This document shows, in pieces, positions 36,854-44,770 of a DNA stretch of 64,000 nt. The position numbers and the translations under genes are program-made. Where the stretch lies: assembly GCF_030272895.1 (NCBI RefSeq), contig NZ_JALRNF010000011.1, positions 62,001-126,000 on the forward strand, read 5' to 3'. The DNA comes from Pseudomonas sp. BGr12. Lineage in GTDB: Bacteria > Pseudomonadota > Gammaproteobacteria > Pseudomonadales > Pseudomonadaceae. The notes under the pieces were generated by a model, which was not told where the DNA came from, did not search any database, and worked only from the letters and a program-made list of their open reading frames with translations. Every line of letters begins with the position of its first letter. Position 1 is the first letter of the stretch.

Positions 36854-38470
36854 ATGTTGCGTAAATCCCTGAGAATGCAAATTCTCGCGCTGCTGGCTGG
36901 CAGTCTGTCGGCCATGCTGATCATCGCGCTTGTGTGCTTTCAACTGCTGTCGTCCAGTGTTCGTGGTTACGGGCAGTTGATCGACGGGCCGTTGCAGGCC
37001 TCGCAGTTGATCGACGAAGCCAACCTGCAGTTCAAGGTCCAGGTCCAGGAGTGGAAGAACGTGCTGTTGCGCGGCAAGCAGCCGGCTGAGCTGGACAAGT
37101 ACTGGCAGCAATTTCTTGCCCGTGAACAGCAGGTGCAGGGCATTCTCGAACAGTTGATCGAGCACAGCGAGGCGCCGCTCAAGGCGCGCGCCGAACAGCT
37201 CAAGGAAAGCCACCGCCAGTTGGGTCGGGCCTATGCCCAGGGTCGCCAGGCGTTCCTCGCAGCAGGCGGCGATCCGGTAGTGGGGGACCAGGCGGTCAAA
37301 GGTGTGGATCGCGCCGCCAGCGAGCAGATGAGCGCGCTGGTCAGCCAGTTGCGCGCCGACGCCCAGGCCCGCGCCGAGGCGATCAACCAGTCGGCGCAGC
37401 GCACCGTGTGGCTGGGCCTGCTGGTGATGTTCGGTTCGGCGCTGCTGGTCGGCCTGCTCAGCCTGTGGCTGGTCAATCGCAGCCTGATCGAGCCGATCCG
37501 TGGCCTGATCGACTACGTCGCGCAACTGAGCCAGGGCCGCTTCGAGGCACGGGTGCCCAGCGATCGCCAGGATGAGCTCGGCCGCCTGGCCGTGGCGGCC
37601 AATACCTTGCGCGACTTTCTCGCCGATACTGTCAGCCGCCTGCAGCGCAATGCCGGCGAGTTGGAAACCGCCAGCGGCGAGTTGCGTAGCATCGCCGGCA
37701 GCATGGCGGTGGGCACCGACGATCAGTTCCAGCGCACCGATCAGGTGGCCACGGCCATGCACGAGATGTCCGCCACTGCCCAGGAAGTCGCCCGCCATGC
37801 CGCCGAAGCGGCGCGGGCGGCCGATGATGCCGACCACAGTGCCCAGGCGGGCGAGCAGGTCATGCAGGCCACCATCGACACCATTGCCACGGTCAACCAG
37901 GAGATCGCCGGTACGGCCGCGGTAATTCGCGATCTGGAGGCCGACAGCGCGCGCATCGGCAAGGTGCTGGAAGTGATCCGCGGAATCGCCGAGCAGACCA
38001 ACCTGCTGGCGCTCAATGCCGCCATCGAGGCGGCGCGGGCAGGGGAGGCCGGGCGCGGCTTCGCCGTGGTCGCCGACGAGGTGCGCAGCCTGGCCCAGCG
38101 CACGGCGGCGTCGATCGCCGAGATCAACCAGATCATCAGCGCCGTGCAGTCCGGCGCCGTGGATGCGGTCAGGGCCATCGAAAGCGGCCAGCAGCGCAGT
38201 GAAGAGGGGGCCGAGCAGGTCCAGCGCGCCGGGCAGATGCTGCAGCGCATCACCCAGGCGGTGGAAGCGATCCGCGACATGAACCGGCAGATCGCCACGG
38301 CCGCCGAAGAGCAGACCAGCGTGGCCGAGGACATTTCCCGCAACCTGGTGGAAATCACGCGTATCGCCACCGCCAACCAGCAGGCGGTGCAGCACACCGA
38401 GCAGGCCGGTCATCGCCTGCACGGGCTGTCGGGGCAGCTTGGCGAAGTCACGGCGCGGCTGAGCGCCTGA
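36854..38470 (+). CDS. Methyl-accepting chemotaxis protein, transmembrane
   Basis: This 538-residue chemoreceptor has membrane segments at about 9-31 and 178-200 enclosing a ~145-residue helical periplasmic sensor of the small four-helix type. A HAMP domain (about 200-255, [15 protein letters not shown]) follows, then a signalling domain with the conserved tip [20 protein letters not shown]. The ligand is unknown. The ATG at 36854 begins [14 protein letters not shown], a normal receptor start; the earlier in-frame codon is inside the preceding terminator. There is no CheB/CheR-binding C-terminal pentapeptide. Confidence 0.92.
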   Translation: MLRKSLRMQILALLAGSLSAMLIIALVCFQLLSSSVRGYGQLIDGPLQASQLIDEANLQFKVQVQEWKNVLLRGKQPAELDKYWQQFLAREQQVQGILEQLIEHSEAPLKARAEQLKESHRQLGRAYAQGRQAFLAAGGDPVVGDQAVKGVDRAASEQMSALVSQLRADAQARAEAINQSAQRTVWLGLLVMFGSALLVGLLSLWLVNRSLIEPIRGLIDYVAQLSQGRFEARVPSDRQDELGRLAVAANTLRDFLADTVSRLQRNAGELETASGELRSIAGSMAVGTDDQFQRTDQVATAMHEMSATAQEVARHAAEAARAADDADHSAQAGEQVMQATIDTIATVNQEIAGTAAVIRDLEADSARIGKVLEVIRGIAEQTNLLALNAAIEAARAGEAGRGFAVVADEVRSLAQRTAASIAEINQIISAVQSGAVDAVRAIESGQQRSEEGAEQVQRAGQMLQRITQAVEAIRDMNRQIATAAEEQTSVAEDISRNLVEITRIATANQQAVQHTEQAGHRLHGLSGQLGEVTARLSA

Positions 38471-38852
38471 CCCGCGACGGGGGAAATCCGCCACATGCCG
38501 GCAAAAGTGGCGATCAATGTGGCGGATTGTCGCCAGAAAAACCGCTAAAGATGGGGTGCGACGACGCGTCCCGGGTATTAGCCCTTGGTCTTGAGAGAGT
38601 TGGCCCGCTTTGTGCTTAAAGGCGGGCAGGCCTAGGCCTCGCAAGCACCCGGTGTGTTGTCAGACGCCCGGGTGACCGTTTCCCGATCCATCGAACAACC
38701 CCAGCCGCCAACCATCGCGCGCGCGTCCAGGCCGATTGCCTGAGTATCGTGCTCAGCTAAGCTTTGGTCTGCGCGAGCAACAACAAGAATCCGGGCGTGC
38801 ACTACGGGACCAGCGGTCATTGCCAATTACTTCACCCCAATTGGATTGAACT
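38471..38852 (+). promoter_or_regulatory. mqo upstream region: dyad, sigma54-type promoter and long leader
   Basis: This 382-base gap holds a perfect 12-bp inverted repeat, AATCCGCCACAT (38485-38496) and ATGTGGCGGATT (38517-38528). About 75 bases further on is TTGGCCCGCTTTGTGCTT (38600-38617), with GG and GC exactly ten bases apart as in a sigma54 promoter. A leader of ~225 bases before mqo follows, with an A-rich AACAACAAGAAT at 38779-38790 that fits the Hfq/Crc binding pattern AAnAAnAA. No gene is visible. Confidence 0.45.
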
Positions 38853-40451
38853 ATGAAAAAAATCCTGCTGACGCTCCTGTGCCTGAGTGTCATCGGCTGC
38901 TCCAAGCCCAGTGAGCCCGAAAAGAGCGTAGACGTGCTGCTGATCGGCGGCGGCATCATGAGTGCAAGTCTGGGCACCTACCTCAACGAGCTGGAGCCGG
39001 GCTGGTCGATCGACATCTACGAGCGCCTGGACAAGGTCGCCGAAGAAAGCTCCAACGCCTGGAACAACGCCGGTACCGGCCACTCGGCCTTCTGCGAGCT
39101 GAACTACACCAGCGAAGGCGCCGACGGCAAGATCGACATCAGCAAGGCGGTCGGGGTCAACGAGCAGTTCGAGATCTCCAAGCAGTTCTGGGCCTACCAG
39201 GTCGAACAGGGCGTGCTGAGCAACCCGACCTCGTTCATCAACAACGTGCCGCACATGAGTTTCGTCTGGGGCGACAAGAACGTCGAGTTCCTCAAGAAGC
39301 GCCATGAAGCCCTGCAGCACAGCTCGCTGTTCCGTGGCATGGAGTACTCCGAAGACCACGCGCAGATCCAGAAGTGGGTACCGATCGTGATGGAAGGCCG
39401 TGCTGCCGACCAGAAGATCGCCGCCACCCGCATGAACATCGGTACCGACGTCAACTTCGGCGAGATCACCCGCCAGCTGATCGCCTCGCTGACCAAGCGC
39501 GACAACGTCAAGCTGCACGTGCAGCACGAAGTGCGCGACATCGTGCGCAACGCCGACAACACCTGGACCGTGGTGGTTGCCGACCTCGCCAACAAGGGCG
39601 CCGAGCGTAGCGTCAAGGCCAAGTTCGTGTTCATCGGTGCCGGTGGTGGTGCCCTGAAACTGCTGCAGAAGTCCGGTATCCCTGAAGCTGACGGCTATGC
39701 CGGCTTCCCGGTCGGTGGCCAGTTCCTGATGACCGACAACCAGGCCATCGTTGCCCGTCACAAGGCCAAGCTGTACGGCAAGGCTTCGGTGGGCGCGCCG
39801 CCGATGTCCGTTCCGCACCTGGACACCCGCGTGATCGATGGCAAGGAAGTGCTGCTGTTCGGCCCGTTCGCGACCTTCTCCACCAAGTTCCTGAAGAACG
39901 GTTCGCTGCTCGACATGTTCGCTGCGCTGACCACCCACAACATCATGCCGATGACCCACGCTGGCATCGACAACATCGACCTGAGCACCTACCTGATGGG
40001 TCAGCTGATGCTCAGCTTCGATGACCGCATGGATGCCCTGCGCGAGTACTTCCCGAACGCCAAGAACGAAGACTGGAAACTGCTGCAGGCCGGTCAACGG
40101 GTCCAGGTGATCAAGAAGGATCCGGTGCACGGTGGCGTTCTGCAGTTCGGTACCGAAGTGGTTGCCGCCCAGGATGGCAGCATCGCTGCGCTGCTGGGTG
40201 CCTCGCCAGGTGCTTCGACCGCCGCGCCAATCATGCTGAGCGTGCTGGAGAAGACCTTCAAGGATCGCATCAAGACCCCTGAATGGCAGGCCAAGCTGAA
40301 GGAAATCGTGCCGACCTACGGCCAGAAGCTCAACAACAACCTTGAGCTGACCAACAAGACCCGTGAGTGGAGCAGCTCGCGTCTGGGCCTGCTGTACGTT
40401 CCGGTGCTGCCGGAAGCGGCCCCTGTGGTACAGGCTGAGCCTGCGCTGTAA
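38853..40451 (+). CDS. mqo: Malate:quinone oxidoreductase with a lipoprotein signal
   Basis: This 532-residue FAD enzyme oxidises malate to oxaloacetate and reduces quinone. The FAD-binding motif [19 protein letters not shown], the segment [19 protein letters not shown] and the C-terminal [19 protein letters not shown] identify Mqo. Unusually, it begins with a lipoprotein-type signal: KK, a hydrophobic stretch [11 protein letters not shown], then Cys16 in VIGC followed by Ser. Mqo normally acts as a peripheral protein on the cytoplasmic side, so a lipidated, exported form would be odd. The alternative is that the hydrophobic start is an uncleaved membrane anchor. It is a single gene with its own terminator. 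Confidence 0.96.
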   Translation: MKKILLTLLCLSVIGCSKPSEPEKSVDVLLIGGGIMSASLGTYLNELEPGWSIDIYERLDKVAEESSNAWNNAGTGHSAFCELNYTSEGADGKIDISKAVGVNEQFEISKQFWAYQVEQGVLSNPTSFINNVPHMSFVWGDKNVEFLKKRHEALQHSSLFRGMEYSEDHAQIQKWVPIVMEGRAADQKIAATRMNIGTDVNFGEITRQLIASLTKRDNVKLHVQHEVRDIVRNADNTWTVVVADLANKGAERSVKAKFVFIGAGGGALKLLQKSGIPEADGYAGFPVGGQFLMTDNQAIVARHKAKLYGKASVGAPPMSVPHLDTRVIDGKEVLLFGPFATFSTKFLKNGSLLDMFAALTTHNIMPMTHAGIDNIDLSTYLMGQLMLSFDDRMDALREYFPNAKNEDWKLLQAGQRVQVIKKDPVHGGVLQFGTEVVAAQDGSIAALLGASPGASTAAPIMLSVLEKTFKDRIKTPEWQAKLKEIVPTYGQKLNNNLELTNKTREWSSSRLGLLYVPVLPEAAPVVQAEPAL

Positions 40452-40472
40452 GTCGTGAAACGCTAGAAACGA

Positions 40473-40506
40473 AACAGCCCCCTATTCAGGGGGCTGTTTT
40501 GTTTTC
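40473..40506 (+). terminator. Intrinsic terminator of mqo
   Basis: AAACAGCCCCCT and AGGGGGCTGTTT pair over 12 bp with loop ATTC, followed by TTGTTTT. Confidence 0.93.
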
Positions 40507-40531
40507 GGGGCTGGAAAGCATCGCGGGGCAT

Positions 40532-40555
40532 GTGGGAGCGGGCTTGCCCCGCGAA
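40532..40555 (+). repeat. Single REP element
   Basis: TGTGGGAGCGGGCTTGCCCC followed by GCGA is one REP unit, here without an inverted partner. It lies between the mqo terminator and the glycine-zipper gene. Confidence 0.75.
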
Positions 40556-40577
40556 AAGACCCTGAAACCAGGTGCAA

Positions 40578-40943
40578 TCAGTGACGCTTCTTGTCCGCCA
40601 CGTGGTTGCCCAGGGCACCGCCTGCAGCGCCACCCAGGCCCGCGCCGATGGCCGAACCGGTGCTGCCGCCGAGCGAGCCGCCGATCAGCGAACCGCCGGC
40701 CGAGCCCAGGCCGCCGCCGATGGCTGCCTTGGTCTTGTTGCCGTTCTTGGCTGCCATGGCACTGCCTGCTGCGCCGCCGACGCCAGCGCCGATTGCGGCA
40801 CCGGTGCGACCGCCGAGCTGTTGCCCGACCACGTTACCCAGTACACCACCCAGGCCACCGCCCAGGGCGGTCTGGCCATCACCGGCCACGGCGCCTTGTG
40901 CGCACAGCAGGCCCAGGGTCAGGGCGGCAAGAGTCTTACGCAT
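40578..40943 (-). CDS. Exported glycine-zipper protein
   Basis: This 121-residue protein has a Sec signal peptide (KTLAALTLGLLCAQGAVA). It is then almost entirely Gly/Ala-rich with repeated G-x-x-x-G patterns (GGGLGGVLGNVVGQQLGG, GAAIGAGVGGAAGSAM and similar) and ends with a basic tail. This is typical of glycine-zipper outer-membrane or periplasmic proteins (YMGG/OmpA-like zipper group). The function is unknown. The ATG at 40943 is at the signal-peptide start; upstream in-frame codons are not supported. Confidence 0.85.
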   Translation of the reverse strand: MRKTLAALTLGLLCAQGAVAGDGQTALGGGLGGVLGNVVGQQLGGRTGAAIGAGVGGAAGSAMAAKNGNKTKAAIGGGLGSAGGSLIGGSLGGSTGSAIGAGLGGAAGGALGNHVADKKRH

Positions 40944-41060
40944 GAGAATCAACCTCCAGGTTCGAAAGGCGCGCATTCTCCTGTTACCGCTACAACTGCG
41001 CAATGCTGGCCATTCATGCATGACGCTATTCCGGTAGGCGCGGCGGTGCGACGATTCGAC

Positions 41061-41119
41061 TTGCCCCGCGATGCGATTGTCCTGATAGAACGCAATCGCG
41101 GGGCAAGCCCGCTCCCACA
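41061..41119. repeat. Inverted REP pair, one arm truncated
   Basis: TTGCCCCGCGATGCGATTG near 41061 and CAATCGCGGGGCAAGCCCGC ending near 41119 are inverted copies. The left copy lacks the GGAGC head present in the right one. Confidence 0.7.
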
Positions 41120-41125
41120 GGCATG

Positions 41126-41153
41126 AAAAAGCCCGCTCAAGGGCGGGCTTTTT
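41126..41153 (-). terminator. Terminator downstream of tRNA-Pro
   Basis: AAAAAGCCCGC (41126-41136) and GCGGGCTTTTT (41143-41153) give an 11-bp symmetric stem with A and T tracts on both sides, so it works in either direction. It lies just beyond the 3' end of the tRNA gene. Confidence 0.85.
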
Positions 41154-41163
41154 GCTTTGGATG

Positions 41164-41240
41164 TGGTCGGAGAGACAGGATTCGAACCTGCGGCCTTCTC
41201 GTCCCGAACGAGACGCGCTACCTGGCTGCGCTACACTCCG
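41164..41240 (-). tRNA. tRNA-Pro, anticodon CGG
   Basis: A 77-base cloverleaf with encoded CCA is read on the minus strand. The D arm is GCGC...GCGC, the anticodon stem is TCTCG/CGAGA with loop TTCGGGA (anticodon CGG) and the T loop is TTCGAAT. The acceptor stem CGGAGTG / CTCTCCG has one T-T mismatch at the 6-67 pair, and the T stem starts with a G-T pair. It reads codon CCG. Confidence 0.95.
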
Positions 41241-41305
41241 ATGGAGAAAATATTACTCAAAAATGTCTCCCCGACAAGCCCCCTTCACAAGGCTTGTTGC
41301 ACACG

Positions 41306-41527
41306 TCAGAGATCCTTGACGGTGCGTACCTGGTCCTTGTTGATGCGGGTGCGCTTGCCATCCAGTTGCTCGAACTCGTAGAAGCCGGTTTCGTCGTCGT
41401 ACTCCGGCGTGTCGACTGCCTGGATTTCGCGGCCATCGTTGAGGGTGATGACGGTAGGCGATGCGCAACCTGCCAGGGTGCCAAGACCGACGGCGAGCAG
41501 GAGGGCGGGGAGGGTCCGTTGAATCAT
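41306..41527 (-). CDS. YgdI/YgdR-type small lipoprotein (DUF903)
   Basis: This 73-residue lipoprotein has a signal peptide ending in the lipobox LAGC (Cys about 21). A small beta-barrel-like DUF903 domain follows: [29 protein letters not shown], where T.NDGR.I and GFYEFE..DG are the family signature. It lies downstream of, and on the same strand as, the tRNA gene's neighbourhood. The function of the family is unknown. Confidence 0.93.
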   Translation of the reverse strand: MIQRTLPALLLAVGLGTLAGCASPTVITLNDGREIQAVDTPEYDDETGFYEFEQLDGKRTRINKDQVRTVKDL

Positions 41528-41723
41528 CGTGTTTCTCCGGTAATGGATAGTGCGTAATGTTCCTCAGACGCAGGGGGGCTGTGCAAGTTCCTTGCACTTA
41601 CCAGCATAGCGGTTGCGCACCTTCATTGACGGGCGACAATCCCTTTCAGGGTAGCGGGCGCGAGCCGGGCAGGGCTGTGATATAACACCGTCCATCCTCC
41701 CTCTATCAATGGATCAAGGTCCC

Positions 41724-42263
41724 ATGAAAGCCAAGGCAGATGTACCTTTCGTGCCGCTGAACATTGCGGTGTTGACGGTCAGTGATACCCGTACCCTGGA
41801 AACCGACACCTCCGGCCAGGTCTTTGTCGATCGCCTGACCGAGGCGGGCCACGGCCTGGCTGCACGGGTGCTGCTCAAGGATGACCTGTACAAGATCCGC
41901 GCCCAGGTCGCCACCTGGATCGCCGATGAACAGGTGCAGGTGGTGCTGATTACCGGCGGCACCGGTTTTACCGGTCGCGACAGCACCCCCGAGGCCGTCG
42001 CCTGCCTGCTCGACAAGCAGGTCGATGGGTTTGGCGAGCTGTTCCGTCATATTTCCATGGCCGACATCGGCACCTCCACCGTGCAGTCCCGTGCCCTGGC
42101 CGGGCTGGCCAACGGCACCCTGGTCTGCTGCCTGCCAGGCTCGACCAACGCCGTGCGCACCGGTTGGGACGGCATCCTCGCCGAGCAGCTGGATGCCCGT
42201 CACCGTCCGTGCAATTTCGTCACCCACCTCAAGCAGGCCGAACCCTGCGCCAGTCGTGGTTGA
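41724..42263 (+). CDS. moaB: Molybdenum cofactor biosynthesis protein MoaB
   Basis: This 179-residue protein of the MoaB/MogA fold has IAVLTVSDTRTLETDTSGQ at the start and the MPT-binding motif ITGGTGFTGRDSTPEAV in the middle, then LPGSTNAVRTGW. It takes part in molybdopterin adenylylation or related steps. The ATG at 41724 has AAGG about seven bases upstream. moeA follows after 7 bases, so the two form an operon. Confidence 0.95.
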   Translation: MKAKADVPFVPLNIAVLTVSDTRTLETDTSGQVFVDRLTEAGHGLAARVLLKDDLYKIRAQVATWIADEQVQVVLITGGTGFTGRDSTPEAVACLLDKQVDGFGELFRHISMADIGTSTVQSRALAGLANGTLVCCLPGSTNAVRTGWDGILAEQLDARHRPCNFVTHLKQAEPCASRG

Positions 42264-42270
42264 AGCGTCC

Positions 42271-43473
42271 ATGAGCAGCTCGTTGATGGCGGTCGAGGAC
42301 GCACTGGCGCGTTTGCTGGCACTGGCCGAGGCGGCGCCGATCGTCGAGACCGAACAGGTGGCCCTGGCCGAGGCGCAAGGTCGGGTGCTGGCCCGGGAGC
42401 TGGTTGCCAGCCTCGACCTGCCGCCCTGGCCGAACAGCGCCATGGACGGCTACGCCTTGCGCCTGGCCGACTGGCAGGGCGAGGCGTTGCCGGTCAGCCA
42501 GCGGATCTTTGCCGGCCACGCGCCCGAGCCGCTGCAACCGGGTACCTGCGCGCGGATCTTCACCGGTGCGCCGCTGCCCGCCGGTGCCGATTGTGTCGAG
42601 ATGCAGGAGAACGCCGAGGTGCTGGATGACCAGCGGGTGCGTTTCACCGAGCCGCTGCACGTCGGTCAGAACGTTCGTCCGCAAGGTCAGGAAACCCGTG
42701 CGGGCGAATCGGTGCTGGCCGCTGGCACGCGCCTGGGGCCGATCGAGCTGGGGCTGGCTGCGACCCTGGGCTGCGCCGAGCTCACGGTGGTGCGCAAGGT
42801 CAAGGTAGCGGTGCTCTCCACTGGCGACGAGCTGGTCGAGCCCGGCCTGCCGCTGGGCCCCGGGCAGATCTACAACAGTAATCGCCGCCTGCTGGTCAGC
42901 TGGTTGCAGCGCCTGGGCTGCGAAGTGATCGATGCGGGCATCCTTGCCGATGACCTGCAAAAGACCCGCGACTGCCTGGCGGGCCTGAACCAGGTCGACC
43001 TGATCCTGTCGACCGGCGGTGTCTCGGTGGGTGAGGCCGACTACCTGGGGCTGGCCCTGCGTGAAGCCGGCGAGCTGGCGTTGTGGAAGCTGGCGATCAA
43101 GCCCGGCAAGCCATTGACCTTCGGCCACTACAAGGGCGTGCCGGTGATTGGCCTGCCCGGTAACCCGGCCTCGACCTTGGTGACCTTCGGCCTGTTGACC
43201 CGTCCGTACCTGCTGCGCCGCCAGGGGGTCGCCGAGGTTACGCCGTTGCAGTTCCCGGTGCCGGCCGGTTTCGACTGGCCCAAGGCGGGCAATCGCCGCG
43301 AGTACCTGCGGGCCCGGCTGGAGCAGGGCCAGGCGCTGATCTACAAGAACCAGAGCTCCGGTGTCCTGCGCAGCGCCGCCTGGGCCGAAGGCCTGGTGGA
43401 AGTGCGCGAGGGCACCACGCCGGCCAAAGGCGATACCGTGCAGTTCATTCCCTTGAGCGAACTACTCGGCTGA
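42271..43473 (+). CDS. moeA: Molybdopterin molybdenumtransferase MoeA
   Basis: This 400-residue enzyme inserts molybdate into adenylylated molybdopterin. Conserved segments are LPPWPNSAMDGYALR, STGDELVEPG, YNSNRRLL and LSTGGVSVGEADY, with the C-terminal domain ending in VQFIPLSELLG. It is co-transcribed with moaB. Its last 12 bases overlap the convergent glycosyltransferase gene. Confidence 0.95.
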   Translation: MSSSLMAVEDALARLLALAEAAPIVETEQVALAEAQGRVLARELVASLDLPPWPNSAMDGYALRLADWQGEALPVSQRIFAGHAPEPLQPGTCARIFTGAPLPAGADCVEMQENAEVLDDQRVRFTEPLHVGQNVRPQGQETRAGESVLAAGTRLGPIELGLAATLGCAELTVVRKVKVAVLSTGDELVEPGLPLGPGQIYNSNRRLLVSWLQRLGCEVIDAGILADDLQKTRDCLAGLNQVDLILSTGGVSVGEADYLGLALREAGELALWKLAIKPGKPLTFGHYKGVPVIGLPGNPASTLVTFGLLTRPYLLRRQGVAEVTPLQFPVPAGFDWPKAGNRREYLRARLEQGQALIYKNQSSGVLRSAAWAEGLVEVREGTTPAKGDTVQFIPLSELLG

Positions 43474-44709
43474 ACGGCTGAGCAGGCCGTTGCCCTCGAG
43501 GTTCGCCAGGGCCGGCGCGCGCTGGCTCAGGCGGGCGTGTACGGTTTCCAGCTGGGCGGCGGCGATGCTCCAGTCGTGGTGTTCGGTGACGAACTGGCGC
43601 GCTGCCTCCGACAGCTGGCGCATGCGCCAGGGCTGGTTGAGCAACTGGTTGATCAGCAGGGCCAACTGGTCGCTGTCGTCGCTGCTCAGATAGTGCTCGC
43701 CCTGAGTCACCTGCAGGCCGGACATGCCTTTGGTGGTGGTGACCACCGGCAAGCCGGCGGCCATGGCTTCCAGTACCTTGATCTTCGAGCCGCCGCCATA
43801 GCGCAGTGGCGCGAAGAAAATCGCCGAATGCCGTTGCAGCTCGCGCAAGTCCGGCAGGTAACCCACCCATTCGATGCGCGGATCGGTCCAGCGCGACTTC
43901 CAGCTGTCCGGCAGGGCGTGGCCGACCACGGCAAAGCGCACCGCCGGGTTGCTTTGCCAGATCTGCGGCAGGATGTCTTCCAGTGCCCACTCGATGGCTT
44001 CGAGGCTCGCGCCATATTCGAAGTTGCCCACGAACAGCAGCCGCTGGCTGTGCATCGCCGGCTGGATGTTGCGGTAGTGGGCGCAATCCACGCCGTTGAT
44101 CACCAGGGTGGCGGGGTAGCCGGTCAGGTGGGTGATGTGTTCGGCATCGCTGGGGCTGACCGCCACCACTTCGTGGGCCTGGCTCAGCACCCGGTTTTCC
44201 CAGCGGCGATAGCGCCAGCGATCGAACGCGTTGAAGGGACGCAGCCACAGGGGCAGGCGGTCATGGCAGGCGGCACCGGCCACCGACTCGATGGTGTGCT
44301 CGCTGACCAGGAAGGGCAGGCCCCGTTCCTGCAGGGCTTTTTCGAAGGGCTGGAAACTGTAGCTGTGCTCGATCTGGATTACATCCCAGCGCTCGTTGAG
44401 CAATTGCTCGAAGCAATGCCGCAGGTGCGGCGCCAGGCCATTGACGCTGGCGCGCATCGGGTAGCCGGCATACACCGCGGCCAGCAGGTTCAACGGGCTG
44501 TGCAAGGGGCGCCTGGGTAGCACGATCAAGCGTTCGAGCAACGGCTCCAGTGCCGCTCGCGCCGCCTCGCAGGGCGGGGTCTTGGATTGCACCAGCAAGG
44601 TGATCTGGTGGCCGCGCTGCGCCAGGCTGCGCAGCAGGTGATACTGTCGGGTTTTGCCGCCACTGGTGGTTGGCCAGGGCAGGTAAGGCAGTGTCCAGAG
44701 TACGCGCAT
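43462..44709 (-). CDS. Glycosyltransferase, GT4-type (GT-B fold)
   Basis: This 415-residue protein has an N-terminal Rossmann-like domain starting MRVLWTLPYLPWPTTSGGKTR. The C-terminal sugar-nucleotide domain has the classic signature FFAPLRYGGGSKIKVLEAMA, whose Glu belongs to the E-x7-E type motif. There is no membrane segment. Donor and acceptor are unknown. It follows the GDP-mannose-forming enzyme gene by 61 bases on the same strand, so a mannosyl donor is plausible. Confidence 0.9.
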   Translation of the reverse strand: MRVLWTLPYLPWPTTSGGKTRQYHLLRSLAQRGHQITLLVQSKTPPCEAARAALEPLLERLIVLPRRPLHSPLNLLAAVYAGYPMRASVNGLAPHLRHCFEQLLNERWDVIQIEHSYSFQPFEKALQERGLPFLVSEHTIESVAGAACHDRLPLWLRPFNAFDRWRYRRWENRVLSQAHEVVAVSPSDAEHITHLTGYPATLVINGVDCAHYRNIQPAMHSQRLLFVGNFEYGASLEAIEWALEDILPQIWQSNPAVRFAVVGHALPDSWKSRWTDPRIEWVGYLPDLRELQRHSAIFFAPLRYGGGSKIKVLEAMAAGLPVVTTTKGMSGLQVTQGEHYLSSDDSDQLALLINQLLNQPWRMRQLSEAARQFVTEHHDWSIAAAQLETVHARLSQRAPALANLEGNGLLSRSAE

Positions 44710-44770
44710 GACCCCTTTCCTCTTCACCAGGCGGGCTACGGCATGCAGATATGAAAGGACGCGCCCGGGG

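Noticed and set aside
36698..38644. A 648-codon minus-strand open frame opposite the chemoreceptor
   Set aside because: Shadow; the chemoreceptor frame has the conserved signalling tip.
38618..38852. CrcZ/CrcY-type small RNA downstream of the sigma54-like promoter
   Set aside because: CrcZ-family RNAs carry about five or six CA motifs and end in a terminator. Only one clear motif and no terminator are present before mqo.
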